DNA of 64,000 nucleotides from contig NZ_JAFLNL010000002.1 of assembly GCF_017313785.1 (NCBI RefSeq), forward strand, positions 62,001 to 126,000. Reading direction: 5' to 3'. Position numbers and translations under genes: made by a program. How positions within the stretch are numbered: the stretch's first letter is position 1; every line of letters starts with the position of its first letter. The notes under the pieces are model-generated. The model was given only the letters and a program-made list of their open reading frames with translations, did not search any database and was not told the origin of the DNA. The DNA is from Flagellimonas aurea (GTDB lineage Bacteria; Bacteroidota; Bacteroidia; Flavobacteriales; Flavobacteriaceae). Below are positions 52,117 to 61,529 of the stretch, in pieces.

Positions 52117-52356
52117 ATGGCTCGTCAAAGTATTTCCTTTACCAAACCTAACGATCAATGGCTTAAAGAACAAGTGGATAAGGAAGAGTATTCCAGCAAA
52201 AGTGAACTTGTCAATGATTTGATACGTCAGGCAAGAAAACAACAAGTACAAATTGATTGGGTTAAAGCTAAGTTGGAAAAAGCCGAAAATAGCGGGTTTA
52301 CCAGTGATAGCAAAGAAGAAATTCTGGCCCAGTCCAAGTCAATGCTCAATGGCTAA
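52117..52356 (+). CDS. parD: ParD-family antitoxin
   Basis: 79 residues with an N-terminal ribbon-helix-helix (ARQSISFTKPNDQWLKEQVD, YSSKSELVNDLIRQARK) and a C-terminal toxin-binding helix. Neutralises ParE and represses its own operon by family knowledge. The gene overlaps the toxin gene by 8 bp. Upstream TATTTTTACACC could contribute to the promoter. Confidence 0.9.
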   Translation: MARQSISFTKPNDQWLKEQVDKEEYSSKSELVNDLIRQARKQQVQIDWVKAKLEKAENSGFTSDSKEEILAQSKSMLNG

Positions 52357-52636
52357 ATATAGACTGAGCAACACAGCAAAAGAAGATTTAATTAGAATCC
52401 ATCAATATGGCGTTCAAAGGTTTGGGATGGCTCAAGCTGACAAATATTTTGAAACTTTTTTTGAATATTTCCAAATTATTGCCGAACAACCATATTCTTT
52501 TGAATCAGTGGACCATATCAAAAAAGGATATAAACGTTGTGTTTGTGGCTCAGATAGTATCTATTATAAACTGAATAATGATTTAGTTGAAATTATTGCT
52601 ATTATTGGGAGTCAGGATTTCAATAATGTTTTATAG
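52349..52636 (+). CDS. ParE-family toxin (RelE/ParE superfamily)
   Basis: 95 residues from ATG 52349 (MAKYRLSNTAKEDLIRIHQYG), overlapping the ParD stop by 8 bp; longer readings in this frame are shadows of parD. ParE signature parts: TAKEDLIRIHQYGVQRFG, ADKYFETFFEYFQIIAEQP, KRCVCGSDSIYYKL and the ending VEIIAIIGSQDFNNVL. ParE toxins inhibit DNA gyrase. The pair stands alone between unrelated genes, so plasmid-like addiction or chromosomal stress roles are both possible. Confidence 0.9.
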   Translation: MAKYRLSNTAKEDLIRIHQYGVQRFGMAQADKYFETFFEYFQIIAEQPYSFESVDHIKKGYKRCVCGSDSIYYKLNNDLVEIIAIIGSQDFNNVL

Positions 52637-52647
52637 TAAACTTTAAA

Positions 52648-53787
52648 TCACCCCCCAAACCCATAACCAGGCTCAAAATCCAATGCAATAGTCTCTCCCC
52701 CATTGGCGATGGATCTATAAATAGCCTCCACGATCATCATATCGCGTTTGCCCATTTCGCCAGGCGCTTTGTTGGGCTCATCGAATAAAACATGTCGAGC
52801 AAAATCATCCATTTGCAATTTTTGTTGGCTTTCGTGCGGGAATTTAATGGTATCCCCATTGGAGGTCTCCCCGCTCAACGGTCCATAATTATTGGCGGGC
52901 TGTAACCGAAACCATCCCGATGTTCCCGAAGCATACATGGCATTTGCATTAAAATTGTGCGAAGTCGTAATATTCCCTACTGCCCCACTTGGAAATTTGA
53001 ATTGTGCCGTAATAGTCTCGTCGGTATCCTTAAAATAGTCAGGTCTCGTACTAAATTCCTGAGCGGCCACCGAAATCGGATTTTCACCTGTACCATAAAT
53101 GGTACTTTGCACGGCATAAACGCCCATGTTCATTAAAGCACCACCTCCTGACATTTCTTTGTTCAATCGCCACTGGTCTGGATTGCCCGTTGAGCGGTAG
53201 GCCGCATCAGCAGAAACGAAGAGAATATCCCCAAAGGTTTTTTCTTTTACATATTCCTTTACCTGCTGGGTGTAGGGTTCGGAATGTAAGCGATAGCCCA
53301 TCCCCAATTTTACCCCGGCTTCATTGCACGCTTCGATTATGGCTGTACACTCCTCAACACTTATTCCCATAGGTTTTTCGCAGATCACATGCTTGCCCGC
53401 TTTTGCGGCACGAATACTGAATTCGGCATGCATACTATTGGGAAGCACCACGTACACTACATCGATATCCTCATTATTGGCGATATCATCAAAATTTTGA
53501 TAATTGTAGATATTCTTCTCCGGGATTCCGTATTTATCAGCCCATATCTTCTCCTTTTCAGGCGTTCCGGTCACAATTCCGGCCAAATAGCAATATTGGG
53601 TATCCTGCAAGGCTGGCGCCAACTGGTAGGTGCTATAACTCCCCAATCCCACTAAGGCTATCCCAAGTTTCTTTTTATCCTGATTTGCTCCCATGGCACA
53701 GGCGAAAGGAGCAGATGACAATAAAGCTGCTCCGCCAAGTCCTTTTGCGGTGAGACTATTAAAATTTCTTCGAGAAATGATTTTCAT
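52648..53787 (-). CDS. Gfo/Idh/MocA oxidoreductase with Tat-like signal
   Basis: 379 residues. The start MKIISRRNFNSLTAKG has the twin-Arg pattern (SRRNFNS) followed by a hydrophobic Ala-rich stretch and CAMG, so it is probably exported by Tat and possibly lipidated. Rossmann domain GIALVGLGSYSTYQLAPALQ; catalytic Lys in HVICEKPMGISVEE; C-terminal Gfo domain GGALMNMGVYAVQST. Such periplasmic NAD(P)-dependent enzymes act on sugars or sugar acids. The substrate is unknown and no sugar cluster is adjacent. Confidence 0.88.
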   Translation of the reverse strand: MKIISRRNFNSLTAKGLGGAALLSSAPFACAMGANQDKKKLGIALVGLGSYSTYQLAPALQDTQYCYLAGIVTGTPEKEKIWADKYGIPEKNIYNYQNFDDIANNEDIDVVYVVLPNSMHAEFSIRAAKAGKHVICEKPMGISVEECTAIIEACNEAGVKLGMGYRLHSEPYTQQVKEYVKEKTFGDILFVSADAAYRSTGNPDQWRLNKEMSGGGALMNMGVYAVQSTIYGTGENPISVAAQEFSTRPDYFKDTDETITAQFKFPSGAVGNITTSHNFNANAMYASGTSGWFRLQPANNYGPLSGETSNGDTIKFPHESQQKLQMDDFARHVLFDEPNKAPGEMGKRDMMIVEAIYRSIANGGETIALDFEPGYGFGG

Positions 53788-53918
53788 AGCTTATGGATTT
53801 AGTATTGGAACTAAATTTAATAAATATAGCTCAAATACAGGTTTTACGATTGTTTTAACAAGGCAGGAACTTTCAAATTCCCTATTTTTATGCACTAGAC
53901 TAATTCAACCAAATAATA

Positions 53919-55403
53919 ATGAAAAAACTCTTCCTTTTAGGTATGGCGTTGTGTGCGTCATTGACCTTTGCCCAAGAACGAAAAATTCCTGTTGACACAA
54001 CTGTTGCCACGCAACATGCAGTGACTATCGGCGGAAATCGTATCAACTACACTGCTACCACAGGCACACAGCCCGTTTGGGACGAAATGGGTGAGCCCAT
54101 TGCAACCCTTCACTACACGTATTACACCAAGAACGATGTAAAAGATAGAGCCTCTAGGCCCCTTTTGATTTCATTTAACGGAGGTCCAGGTTCTGGTTCT
54201 GTATGGATGCACTTGGCCTACACAGGTCCACGTATCCTTAAAATTGATGATGAAGGATATCCTGTCCAGCCCTATGGTGTTAAGGAGAATCCATACTCTG
54301 TATTGGATGTGACCGATATTGTTTACGTAAACCCTGTGAATACTGGTTATTCCCGAACTATTCCTGAAACAGGAAAAGATGTAGATCGTGATAAGTTCTT
54401 CGGAATCAATGCGGACACCAAGTATTTGGCCGAATGGTTGAACACCTTCGTATCCCGAAACAATCGTTGGAACTCACCAAAATATATTGTGGGTGAAAGC
54501 TATGGAGGAACCCGCGTTATGGGCCTTTCGTTAGCGTTACAAAATCAACAATGGATGTATTTGAACGGCGTGATCATGGTTTCCCCTGCCGATTATAAGG
54601 TATTCCGAGACAACGACCCTGTTTCAAGTGCACTCAATATGCCATATTTTGCCGCAACTGCTTGGCATCACAAAGCATTGCCTTCGGACTTACAAAGCAA
54701 AGACTTATTGGACGTATTGCCAGAGGTAGAGGAATTTACCATTAACGAACTATTGCCTGCCATTGCAAAAGGTGGTTTTATTGCTGATTCCGAACGTAAA
54801 TCAATTGCCGATAAAATGGCACGTTACTCAGGTTTGGATGTTCAGGATATTTTAGACCATAATTTAGATGTACCTACGCAGTTCTTTTGGAAAGCTTTGC
54901 TAAGAGAAAAAGGAGGATACACTATCGGGCGTTTGGATAGTCGTTATTTGGGAATCGATAAAATGTTGGCCGGAACCCGACCAGATTATTCTCCAGAGCT
55001 GACCTCGTGGTTGCACAGCTTCACCCCTGCCATAAATTATTACTTGCAGGAAGAGTTGGATTTCAAAACCGACATCAAATACAACATGTTTGGACCGGTT
55101 CACCCTTGGAACAACGACGACGACAGTGTTCGTGACGACTTGCGCCAAGCCATGGCACAGAACCCTTACCTGAATGTTTTGGTTCAATCTGGGTATTATG
55201 ATGGTGCTTGTACTTATTTTGCAGCCAAATACACCATGTCACAAGTTGACCCTAGTGGTAAAATGAAAGACCGGTTCGATTGGAAAGGTTACCGCTCTGG
55301 ACACATGATGTACCTGAGAAAAGAAGACCTAAAAACAGCCAACGATGACATTAGGGATTTTATCATTAGGACTCAGGCCAATGGAAAAAGTGCGAAATAC
55401 TAA
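53919..55403 (+). CDS. S10-family serine carboxypeptidase-like protein
   Basis: 494 residues with a signal peptide (MKKLFLLGMALCASLTFAQE). Alpha/beta-hydrolase of the S10 family: oxyanion NGGPGSGSVWMHLAY, nucleophile Ser in GESYGGTRVMGL, acid in SGYYDGACTYFAAKY and catalytic His in RSGHMMYLRKED. Periplasmic or secreted exopeptidase acting on protein C-termini. It has its own terminator 22 bp downstream. Confidence 0.92.
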   Translation: MKKLFLLGMALCASLTFAQERKIPVDTTVATQHAVTIGGNRINYTATTGTQPVWDEMGEPIATLHYTYYTKNDVKDRASRPLLISFNGGPGSGSVWMHLAYTGPRILKIDDEGYPVQPYGVKENPYSVLDVTDIVYVNPVNTGYSRTIPETGKDVDRDKFFGINADTKYLAEWLNTFVSRNNRWNSPKYIVGESYGGTRVMGLSLALQNQQWMYLNGVIMVSPADYKVFRDNDPVSSALNMPYFAATAWHHKALPSDLQSKDLLDVLPEVEEFTINELLPAIAKGGFIADSERKSIADKMARYSGLDVQDILDHNLDVPTQFFWKALLREKGGYTIGRLDSRYLGIDKMLAGTRPDYSPELTSWLHSFTPAINYYLQEELDFKTDIKYNMFGPVHPWNNDDDSVRDDLRQAMAQNPYLNVLVQSGYYDGACTYFAAKYTMSQVDPSGKMKDRFDWKGYRSGHMMYLRKEDLKTANDDIRDFIIRTQANGKSAKY

Positions 55404-55424
55404 TTCACAGCACATAAAATAATT

Positions 55425-55460
55425 AAAGCGGTATGACTTTATAAGTTGTACCGCTTTTTT
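55425..55460 (+). terminator. Rho-independent terminator after the S10 peptidase
   Basis: AAAGCGGTA (55425-55433) and TACCGCTTT (55449-55457), perfect 9-bp arms, followed by TTT. Confidence 0.8.
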
Positions 55461-55511
55461 ATTCAACTAGGTTTGGTTGAATTTTTATACTTTTAACAAA
55501 AACCGCACATA

Positions 55512-56204
55512 GTGAAAAAACAAACTGTACTTTGGTTCATGATATCGTTTCTAGGATTATCTATCACCTCAAAAGTAAACGCCCAAGATTGGCCTAATTT
55601 GGAAAAGTATAAAATGGCAAATGCAGAACTGGAAGCTCCCGCAGACGGTGAAAACCGTGTAGTGTTCATGGGGAATTCCATCACCGAAATGTGGATTGGG
55701 ACCCATCCCGAGTTCTTCTCCGAAAATCCTTATGTAAATCGTGGAATCGGTGGACAGACCACACCACAAATGCTGCTGCGTTTTCGTCAGGATGTGATTG
55801 ACCTCGACCCCAAAGTTGTTGTTATTTTGGCAGGAACCAACGATATAGCTGGAAACACAGGCCCAGTGACATTAGAACAGATTCATGATAATATTTTATC
55901 AATGGTCGAATTGGCAAAAGCAAACGGAATCAAACCTATTGTTTGTTCGGTTCTTCCCGCTTATGATTACCCATGGCGTCCCGGATTGAACCCAAATATT
56001 AAAATCCCGAAGCTCAACAAAATGCTCAAAGATATGGCCAAAGCCCAGAACGTAATGTACTTGGACTATTTCTCCGAAATGGCCGATGACAGAAATGGAA
56101 TGCAGTCCAAATTAACCACGGACGAGGTGCACGTCACCAAAGCCGGATACGATGTTATGGAAAAAATGGTCACGGAAGCCATTGCAAAAGCATTAAAAAG
56201 TTAA
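55512..56204 (+). CDS. SGNH/GDSL hydrolase, exported
   Basis: 230 residues, start GTG at 55512. Signal peptide (KQTVLWFMISFLGLSITSKV, then NAQ). SGNH blocks: I VFMGNSITEMW (nucleophile Ser), II GIGGQTTPQML, III ILAGTNDIAGN, V TTDEVHVTKAGYDV with Asp and His. Periplasmic esterase or platelet-activating-factor-acetylhydrolase-like lipase/acetylesterase. The substrate is not clear; carbohydrate de-acetylation is common for this subgroup. Confidence 0.9.
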   Translation: MKKQTVLWFMISFLGLSITSKVNAQDWPNLEKYKMANAELEAPADGENRVVFMGNSITEMWIGTHPEFFSENPYVNRGIGGQTTPQMLLRFRQDVIDLDPKVVVILAGTNDIAGNTGPVTLEQIHDNILSMVELAKANGIKPIVCSVLPAYDYPWRPGLNPNIKIPKLNKMLKDMAKAQNVMYLDYFSEMADDRNGMQSKLTTDEVHVTKAGYDVMEKMVTEAIAKALKS

Positions 56205-56259
56205 GTTATCTCCCTATCCCGGTACCAAATCATCCGCCTGAACCTGAATAATTAATGGT

Positions 56260-57267
56260 ATGCAAAACGACAAGGTTAGCATCATCATTCCCTTCAAGGA
56301 TACGGCAGATTTTTTACCAGAATGCCTGGATTCCATTGTAAACCAAACTTATATCGATTGGGAAGTATTGGCTGTAAACGACCACTCTACCGATACAAGC
56401 CTTGAGCTCCTCTCCTCCTATTCCCAGAGAGATAAACGCATTAAGGTATTTCAAAATAACGGAAATGGAATAATTCCTGCGCTTCAAACAGCATTTGCAC
56501 AAAGTAGTGGAGGATTTGTGACGCGAATGGATTCGGATGACATTATGGAACCAAATCGTTTGGAAGTCATGGTCAATTCTTTGATAAAATATGGAAAAGA
56601 ACATGTTGCCGTAGGAAAGGTGAAATATTTTTCGAACAGAGGCATCAGCAATGGTTATCAACGTTATGAAGAATGGCTGAATCAATTAACATCCACCGGA
56701 AACAATTTTGAAGAGATTTATAAAGAATGCGTCATCCCCTCACCCTGTTGGATGGTCTATCGAAGCGATTTTGAACAATCCAAAGGGTTTGAACCAAAAC
56801 GATACCCCGAAGATTACGATCTAACATTTCGATTTTACGAACATGGCTTCAAAATTATTCCCTGCGACCAAGTATTGCATCTCTGGCGTGATTACGACAC
56901 CCGAACTTCACGCACCCACGAGCACTACGCCCAAAACTATTTTTTGGACATCAAACTGCACTATTTTCTAAAACTAGATTATGATAAAAACCGCCCTTTA
57001 GTGGTTTGGGGCGCAGGATTCAAAGGGAAAAAGATTGCCAAAGGATTAAAAAAACAGGGGTTGGATTTTATCTGGTTGTGCGACAACACAAAAAAAATAG
57101 GCAAAAAAATCTACGGAAAAGAACTTGTCCATTTTGAAGCTTTGCAGAGTTTGAAGAACCCGCAGAGCATCATAACGGTGGCCAACGAGAATGCACAGCA
57201 CGAAATCCGCAGTTATTTTTCAGAATTGGGCCAACTCCCAATGCAAGATTACTTCTTCTTTTGTTAG
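56260..57267 (+). CDS. Family 2 glycosyltransferase with C-terminal Rossmann-like domain
   Basis: 335 residues. GT-A domain (about 5-220): SIIIPFKDTADFLPECLDSI, DxD-type TRMDSDDIMEPNR, and SPCWMVYRSDFEQSKGFEPK. After about residue 245 a second part RPLVVWGAGFKGKKIAKGL looks like a nucleotide-binding fold seen in some Bacteroidota glycosyltransferases. Acceptor unknown. It is not in a polysaccharide cluster. Confidence 0.88.
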   Translation: MQNDKVSIIIPFKDTADFLPECLDSIVNQTYIDWEVLAVNDHSTDTSLELLSSYSQRDKRIKVFQNNGNGIIPALQTAFAQSSGGFVTRMDSDDIMEPNRLEVMVNSLIKYGKEHVAVGKVKYFSNRGISNGYQRYEEWLNQLTSTGNNFEEIYKECVIPSPCWMVYRSDFEQSKGFEPKRYPEDYDLTFRFYEHGFKIIPCDQVLHLWRDYDTRTSRTHEHYAQNYFLDIKLHYFLKLDYDKNRPLVVWGAGFKGKKIAKGLKKQGLDFIWLCDNTKKIGKKIYGKELVHFEALQSLKNPQSIITVANENAQHEIRSYFSELGQLPMQDYFFFC

Positions 57268-57344
57268 ACTTTGCGTGTCCAATGATTGCTGAAGTTTGAA
57301 ATCAGAATGTTTTAATGCCTATCTTTGACCAAGAAATGTTGGGA

Positions 57345-59267
57345 ATGCAGTTTAAACATCCAGAAATTCTTTGGGCACTTTTTCTTCTAGTCATACCCAT
57401 TTTAATCCATTTATTTCAGTTACGGCGCTTTACCAAAACCCCGTTTACCAATGTGGCCATGTTGCAAAAGGTGGTTTCGGAATCCAGAAAAAGTAATACC
57501 CTGAAAAAGTGGTTGTTGCTGATTACCAGATTGTTGTTGTTTGCTGCCATCATTATAGCATTTGCCCAACCTTTTATCGCCACAAACACTGCGCTTCAGA
57601 AAAAGGAGACCGTAGTGTATCTCGACGATTCCTTTAGTATGCAGGCCAAAAACAATGGTATTTCACTTTTGGAAAAAGCTGTACAGGACTTCATTAAAAA
57701 TATTGGAGCAGATACAGAATTCAGTCTGTTTACCAACGAAAAAACCTTTAGCAATGTAAGGGTTTCCGATATCCAGAACTCATTGTTATCATTGACTTTC
57801 TCGCACAAGCAATTGAATCTGAACGAAATTGGTCTTAAGGCCAATACTTTATTTTCACAAAATCAGGGTACGGTAAAAAACCTGATTGTAATCTCCGATT
57901 TTCAAGAAAGAATATCCGTAGCAAACCCCGAATTGGATTCTAGGCTGCAAGTTCATTTTGTTCCTCTGCAAGCGCGGGAGCTCCAAAATATATCCATTGA
58001 TTCCGTTTTTGTTGATGATGCCCTGAACGACCAATCCACATTAAAGGTATTTTTAACGGGTGGTAACGAGGATGAGGCCCTGCCCATTTCTCTTTATAAT
58101 GACGATGAACTGATTGCTAAAACGGCAGCAAAATTTAAATCGAACGGGGACGGTGAAGTCGAATTTACCATTCCAACCAATGAGGCGCTGAACGGACGCT
58201 TGAGTATTATTGATAATTCTTTGGGGTACGACAATCGTTTTTATTTTAATATCAATTCCAAAGAGAAAATAAAAGTGCTGGCCATCAGCGCATCGGATAG
58301 TGATTATTTGAACCGCTTATTCCGTGGCAATGAGTTCGATTTCCAGAAATATCGACTGAATCAATTGGACTATAGTAGTTTGGGAGATCAGAATGTAGTG
58401 ATTTTAGATGCTCAATTGTCAATCCCGACCAGTCTTCAGAATATACTGCGTACATTTAAAAATGATGGGGGTACTTTGATTATTGTTCCATCAAAAAACA
58501 GTGACATTTCATCGTACAACAGTTTATTGTCAAGTTTATCCAGCACGCAATTTCAAGAAAAAGTAGTGGCCGATGTGCAATTGACCTCGATAACCTTTGA
58601 ACATCCATTGTACCGCAATGTTTTTGAGAAGGAAGTTACCAATTTTCAATACCCATCGGTAAAGGAATATTTCAAAATACAGACCAGTCTACCTACTGCG
58701 TTGTCCTTGAGCGGTGGAGATTCATTTTTGGTCGGGAACAATGGATTGTATGTGTTTACAGTGCCGTTGGAGTTAGAAAATTCAAATTTTATCAACTCAC
58801 CATTGATTGTGCCCACCTTTTACAATATGGCACAATCCAGTTTGCAAATGCCACAGACATATCAAACCCTTGGCAAACCCAACACAGTGGATATTTCGGC
58901 GGAAATCGGAAACGATGACATCTTGAAGGTAGCTAAAGATGGTTATGAGTTTATCCCTCTGCAGCAGACATTCCCACATCGGGTCCGTGTTTCTTTTGAT
59001 CAAAACCCTACGGAAGATGGAATTTACTCCGTACTCCAAAATCAACAAGTTTTACAAAATATAAGTTTTAATTATCCACGGACGGAAAGCCAGCTCAAAT
59101 ATCTGGATATCGGTTCGTTGGAAAATATGAATTCCATGGATTCCATTCCGGAGCTGTTCGAATATCTAGAAGCGGAGAACAACATTACAGCTTATTGGAA
59201 ATGGTTTGTTATTTTAGCGTTGCTTCTGGCGCTGATAGAGGTACTCATTCAAAAAATTGTTACATGA
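57345..59267 (+). CDS. BatA-domain membrane protein
   Basis: 640 residues from ATG 57345 (MQFKHPEILWALFLLVIPIL), the typical BatA start; an in-frame ATG at 57315 adds ten residues. Two N-terminal membrane segments, the LFQLRRFTKTPFTNVAML BatA signature, then a VWA-like region (YLDDSFSMQAKN, a changed MIDAS) and beta-rich periplasmic part, ending with one membrane helix (WKWFVILALLLALIEVLI). It belongs to the same broad type as 2825-4858. Its stop overlaps the next start by 4 bp (ATGA). Function unknown in detail. Confidence 0.85.
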   Translation: MQFKHPEILWALFLLVIPILIHLFQLRRFTKTPFTNVAMLQKVVSESRKSNTLKKWLLLITRLLLFAAIIIAFAQPFIATNTALQKKETVVYLDDSFSMQAKNNGISLLEKAVQDFIKNIGADTEFSLFTNEKTFSNVRVSDIQNSLLSLTFSHKQLNLNEIGLKANTLFSQNQGTVKNLIVISDFQERISVANPELDSRLQVHFVPLQARELQNISIDSVFVDDALNDQSTLKVFLTGGNEDEALPISLYNDDELIAKTAAKFKSNGDGEVEFTIPTNEALNGRLSIIDNSLGYDNRFYFNINSKEKIKVLAISASDSDYLNRLFRGNEFDFQKYRLNQLDYSSLGDQNVVILDAQLSIPTSLQNILRTFKNDGGTLIIVPSKNSDISSYNSLLSSLSSTQFQEKVVADVQLTSITFEHPLYRNVFEKEVTNFQYPSVKEYFKIQTSLPTALSLSGGDSFLVGNNGLYVFTVPLELENSNFINSPLIVPTFYNMAQSSLQMPQTYQTLGKPNTVDISAEIGNDDILKVAKDGYEFIPLQQTFPHRVRVSFDQNPTEDGIYSVLQNQQVLQNISFNYPRTESQLKYLDIGSLENMNSMDSIPELFEYLEAENNITAYWKWFVILALLLALIEVLIQKIVT

Positions 59268-60517
59268 ACATTCTGCTGAAGTCTGCAAAAATTGTATGCC
59301 CAGAGAACAAGGACCTACACTTAAAAAAACGCGATATCCTTATAAAAAAAGGAGTAATCGATAAAATTGGTGCTACTATTGAAGCCCCTGGCAGTGTAAA
59401 AGTGTTGGAAAAGGAGAACCTTCACGTCTCATTGGGTTGGTTCGATAGCAGTGTGGCGTTCGGTGAGCCGGGTTTTGAAGAAAGGGAGACCATTACCAAC
59501 GGATTGTTTACAGCGGGCAAAAGTGGTTTTACAGATATTGTGCTCAACCCCAATACGCATCCCGTCCCCGATACAAGCTCTGACGTTGTGTTTTTTAAAG
59601 AACGTGGACAGGGTAAGGCAACCAAAATCCACCCATTGGGAACTCTGACCAAAAATGCAGAGGGGATTGATTTGGCCGAGCTTTTTGATATGAGAAACGC
59701 TGGTGCAGTTGCTTTCTTTGATTTCAAAAAACAAATCTCGAATCCCAATTTGCTCAAAATAGCTTTGCTATATGCCCAAAACTTTGATGGGTTGGTCTAT
59801 TCGTTCCCACAAGATGGTGACATCAAAGGAAAAGGTGTGGCCAATGAAGGGGAAGTGTCCACAAAACTTGGCTTAAAGGGAATTCCTGCATTAGCGGAGG
59901 AATTACAGATTGCACGTGACCTTTTTATCCTAGAATATACTGGGGGAAAACTGCATATCCCTACAATTTCGTCGGCAGGTTCGGTAAAACTTATTGCCGA
60001 AGCCAAGAAAAAAGGGCTGGACGTTTCTTGTAGTGTAGCGGTACACAATCTATTTTTTTCAGATGAAACTTTAGTGGAGTTTGATACGCATTTTAAGGTT
60101 TCCCCCCCCCTGCGCACAAAATCAGATTGCAAAGCTTTGATCAAAGGGGTGAAGAATGGAACTATAGATTTTGTGACTTCGGACCACACACCTATTGATG
60201 TAGAGCACAAACGCGTAGAATTTGACAACGCAAAAAATGGTAGCCTAGGTCTGGAGTCTGCATTTGGTTGTTTGAATACCATTTTTGAACTGGACGAAAC
60301 CATCACATTGTTGACCAAGGGAAGGTCTCGATATCAAATAGAGTCTCCAAAACTGGAAGAAGGCGCCAAGGCTTGCTTAACACTCTTCAATCCGGAGGGA
60401 GAACATCTTTTTGGAACAGGGGACATTCTTTCTACATCAAAAAACAGTATGTTCGTAGGTGCTACCTTAAAGGGTAAGGTTTACGGAATCATCAATAACG
60501 ACCTAAGTACTTTGTAA
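59264..60517 (+). CDS. Dihydroorotase-like amidohydrolase lacking the HxH motif
   Basis: 417 residues from ATG 59264 (MNILLKSAKIVCPENKDLHL). The fold and spacing match dihydroorotase (pyrimidine synthesis, PyrC class I), with GEPGFEERETITNGL and SDHTPID present. The metal motif DxHxH reads DSSVAF at 61-66, so both histidines are replaced by Ser63 and Ala65; VYSFPQDG and LHIPTIS also lack usual ligands. It is therefore probably non-catalytic or altered, like PyrC' proteins that support aspartate transcarbamylase. I recall this state as common to flavobacterial homologues rather than a mutation. A run of nine C lies inside. Overlaps both neighbours. Confidence 0.8.
   Translation: MNILLKSAKIVCPENKDLHLKKRDILIKKGVIDKIGATIEAPGSVKVLEKENLHVSLGWFDSSVAFGEPGFEERETITNGLFTAGKSGFTDIVLNPNTHPVPDTSSDVVFFKERGQGKATKIHPLGTLTKNAEGIDLAELFDMRNAGAVAFFDFKKQISNPNLLKIALLYAQNFDGLVYSFPQDGDIKGKGVANEGEVSTKLGLKGIPALAEELQIARDLFILEYTGGKLHIPTISSAGSVKLIAEAKKKGLDVSCSVAVHNLFFSDETLVEFDTHFKVSPPLRTKSDCKALIKGVKNGTIDFVTSDHTPIDVEHKRVEFDNAKNGSLGLESAFGCLNTIFELDETITLLTKGRSRYQIESPKLEEGAKACLTLFNPEGEHLFGTGDILSTSKNSMFVGATLKGKVYGIINNDLSTL
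60102..60110 (+). repeat. Nine-C homopolymer inside the dihydroorotase-like gene
   Basis: TCC CCC CCC CTG (Ser-Pro-Pro-Leu) gives an uninterrupted run of nine C. Such a run is unusual in this A/T-rich coding context and is prone to slippage, which would put the downstream third of the protein out of frame. Confidence 0.9.
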
Positions 60518-60843
60518 TGAGCGACCCATCTGCCCCAGGGAAAACTGCTGCCGTAGTAGCTTATATTACCATTGTTGGCTGCTTGATTGCCATCACCATG
60601 AACATTGAAGAAAAAAATGAATATGCCCGTTTCCATATTCGGCAAGCATTTGGCATACATGTCCTTTTTCATGCCCTGGCCATTTTAATGACCTATGCGG
60701 GCTATGCATATTTGGCCATACCGGTTTATCTTTTTTATTTTGTGATTTGGATTTTTGGCTTTTTACAAGCCCTTAACGATAAACTTAAACCATTGCCAAT
60801 AGTGGGTAAGTATTTTCAAAAGTGGTTCACATTCATATCCTAA
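60517..60843 (+). CDS. Small membrane protein, DUF4870-like
   Basis: 108 residues with three membrane segments (about 10-27, 44-63 and 66-88) and the segment EEKNEYARFHIRQAFGIHV, which is the hallmark of DUF4870/Tic20-like small membrane proteins. Start ATG shares one base with the preceding stop (TAATG). Function unknown; grouped with the dihydroorotase-like gene in one transcript. Confidence 0.82.
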   Translation: MSDPSAPGKTAAVVAYITIVGCLIAITMNIEEKNEYARFHIRQAFGIHVLFHALAILMTYAGYAYLAIPVYLFYFVIWIFGFLQALNDKLKPLPIVGKYFQKWFTFIS

Positions 60844-60852
60844 ACTAACATC

Positions 60853-61512
60853 ATGTCCCTTAAAACCCTATCACTAGAATATCTGCTAAGACCTTCGGCC
60901 AAAGTTTCTGGTAAAATTCCGGCACTTTTTATGTTCCATGGTTACGGCAGCAACGAAGAGGACCTATTCTCTTTCGCCTCTGAACTTCCAGAGGAATTAA
61001 TGGTGATTTCGGTTAGGGCACCATATAACCTTGAACCTTTTGGACACGCGTGGTATGCCATCAATTTTGATGCTGAACAGGGTAAGTGGAGCGATGATGA
61101 GCAGGCCAAGGAATCTAGGGGAAAAATTGTTCAATTTATAGATGAGGCCATTGAAGCTTACAACCTTGATAAAGAAAATATAACCCTTTTAGGATTCAGC
61201 CAAGGAACCATTTTGAGTTATTCCGTAGCATTGTCCTACCCTGAAAAGGTGAAAAATGTTATCGCGTTGAGCGGATACATCAATGAAAATATTTTGGTTG
61301 ATGATTATGCCAAAAAAGACCATAGCAAGTTGAATTTTTATGCTTCACACGGTCAGGTGGACCAAGTAATTCCTTTGGAATGGGCCCAAAAATCACCAGA
61401 TTTCTTGAAAAAATTGAATATTTCAACAACTTATGAGGAGTTTCCTGTGGGACATGGTGTTTCCCAGCAGAATTTTTTCTCGTTCAAAAAATGGTTGGAG
61501 GGACATATTTAA
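60853..61512 (+). CDS. Alpha/beta-hydrolase, carboxylesterase/phospholipase type
   Basis: 219 residues, cytoplasmic. MFHGYGSNEEDLFSFASELP (oxyanion part), nucleophile Ser in LLGFSQGTILSYSVALS, Asp in SHGQVDQVIPLEW and His in EFPVGHGVSQQNFF. The layout is that of the carboxylesterase/acyl-protein thioesterase family. It begins 9 bp after the DUF4870-like gene and closes the operon running from 57345. Confidence 0.92.
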   Translation: MSLKTLSLEYLLRPSAKVSGKIPALFMFHGYGSNEEDLFSFASELPEELMVISVRAPYNLEPFGHAWYAINFDAEQGKWSDDEQAKESRGKIVQFIDEAIEAYNLDKENITLLGFSQGTILSYSVALSYPEKVKNVIALSGYINENILVDDYAKKDHSKLNFYASHGQVDQVIPLEWAQKSPDFLKKLNISTTYEEFPVGHGVSQQNFFSFKKWLEGHI

Positions 61513-61529
61513 AAGTGAATCCTCTAAAT

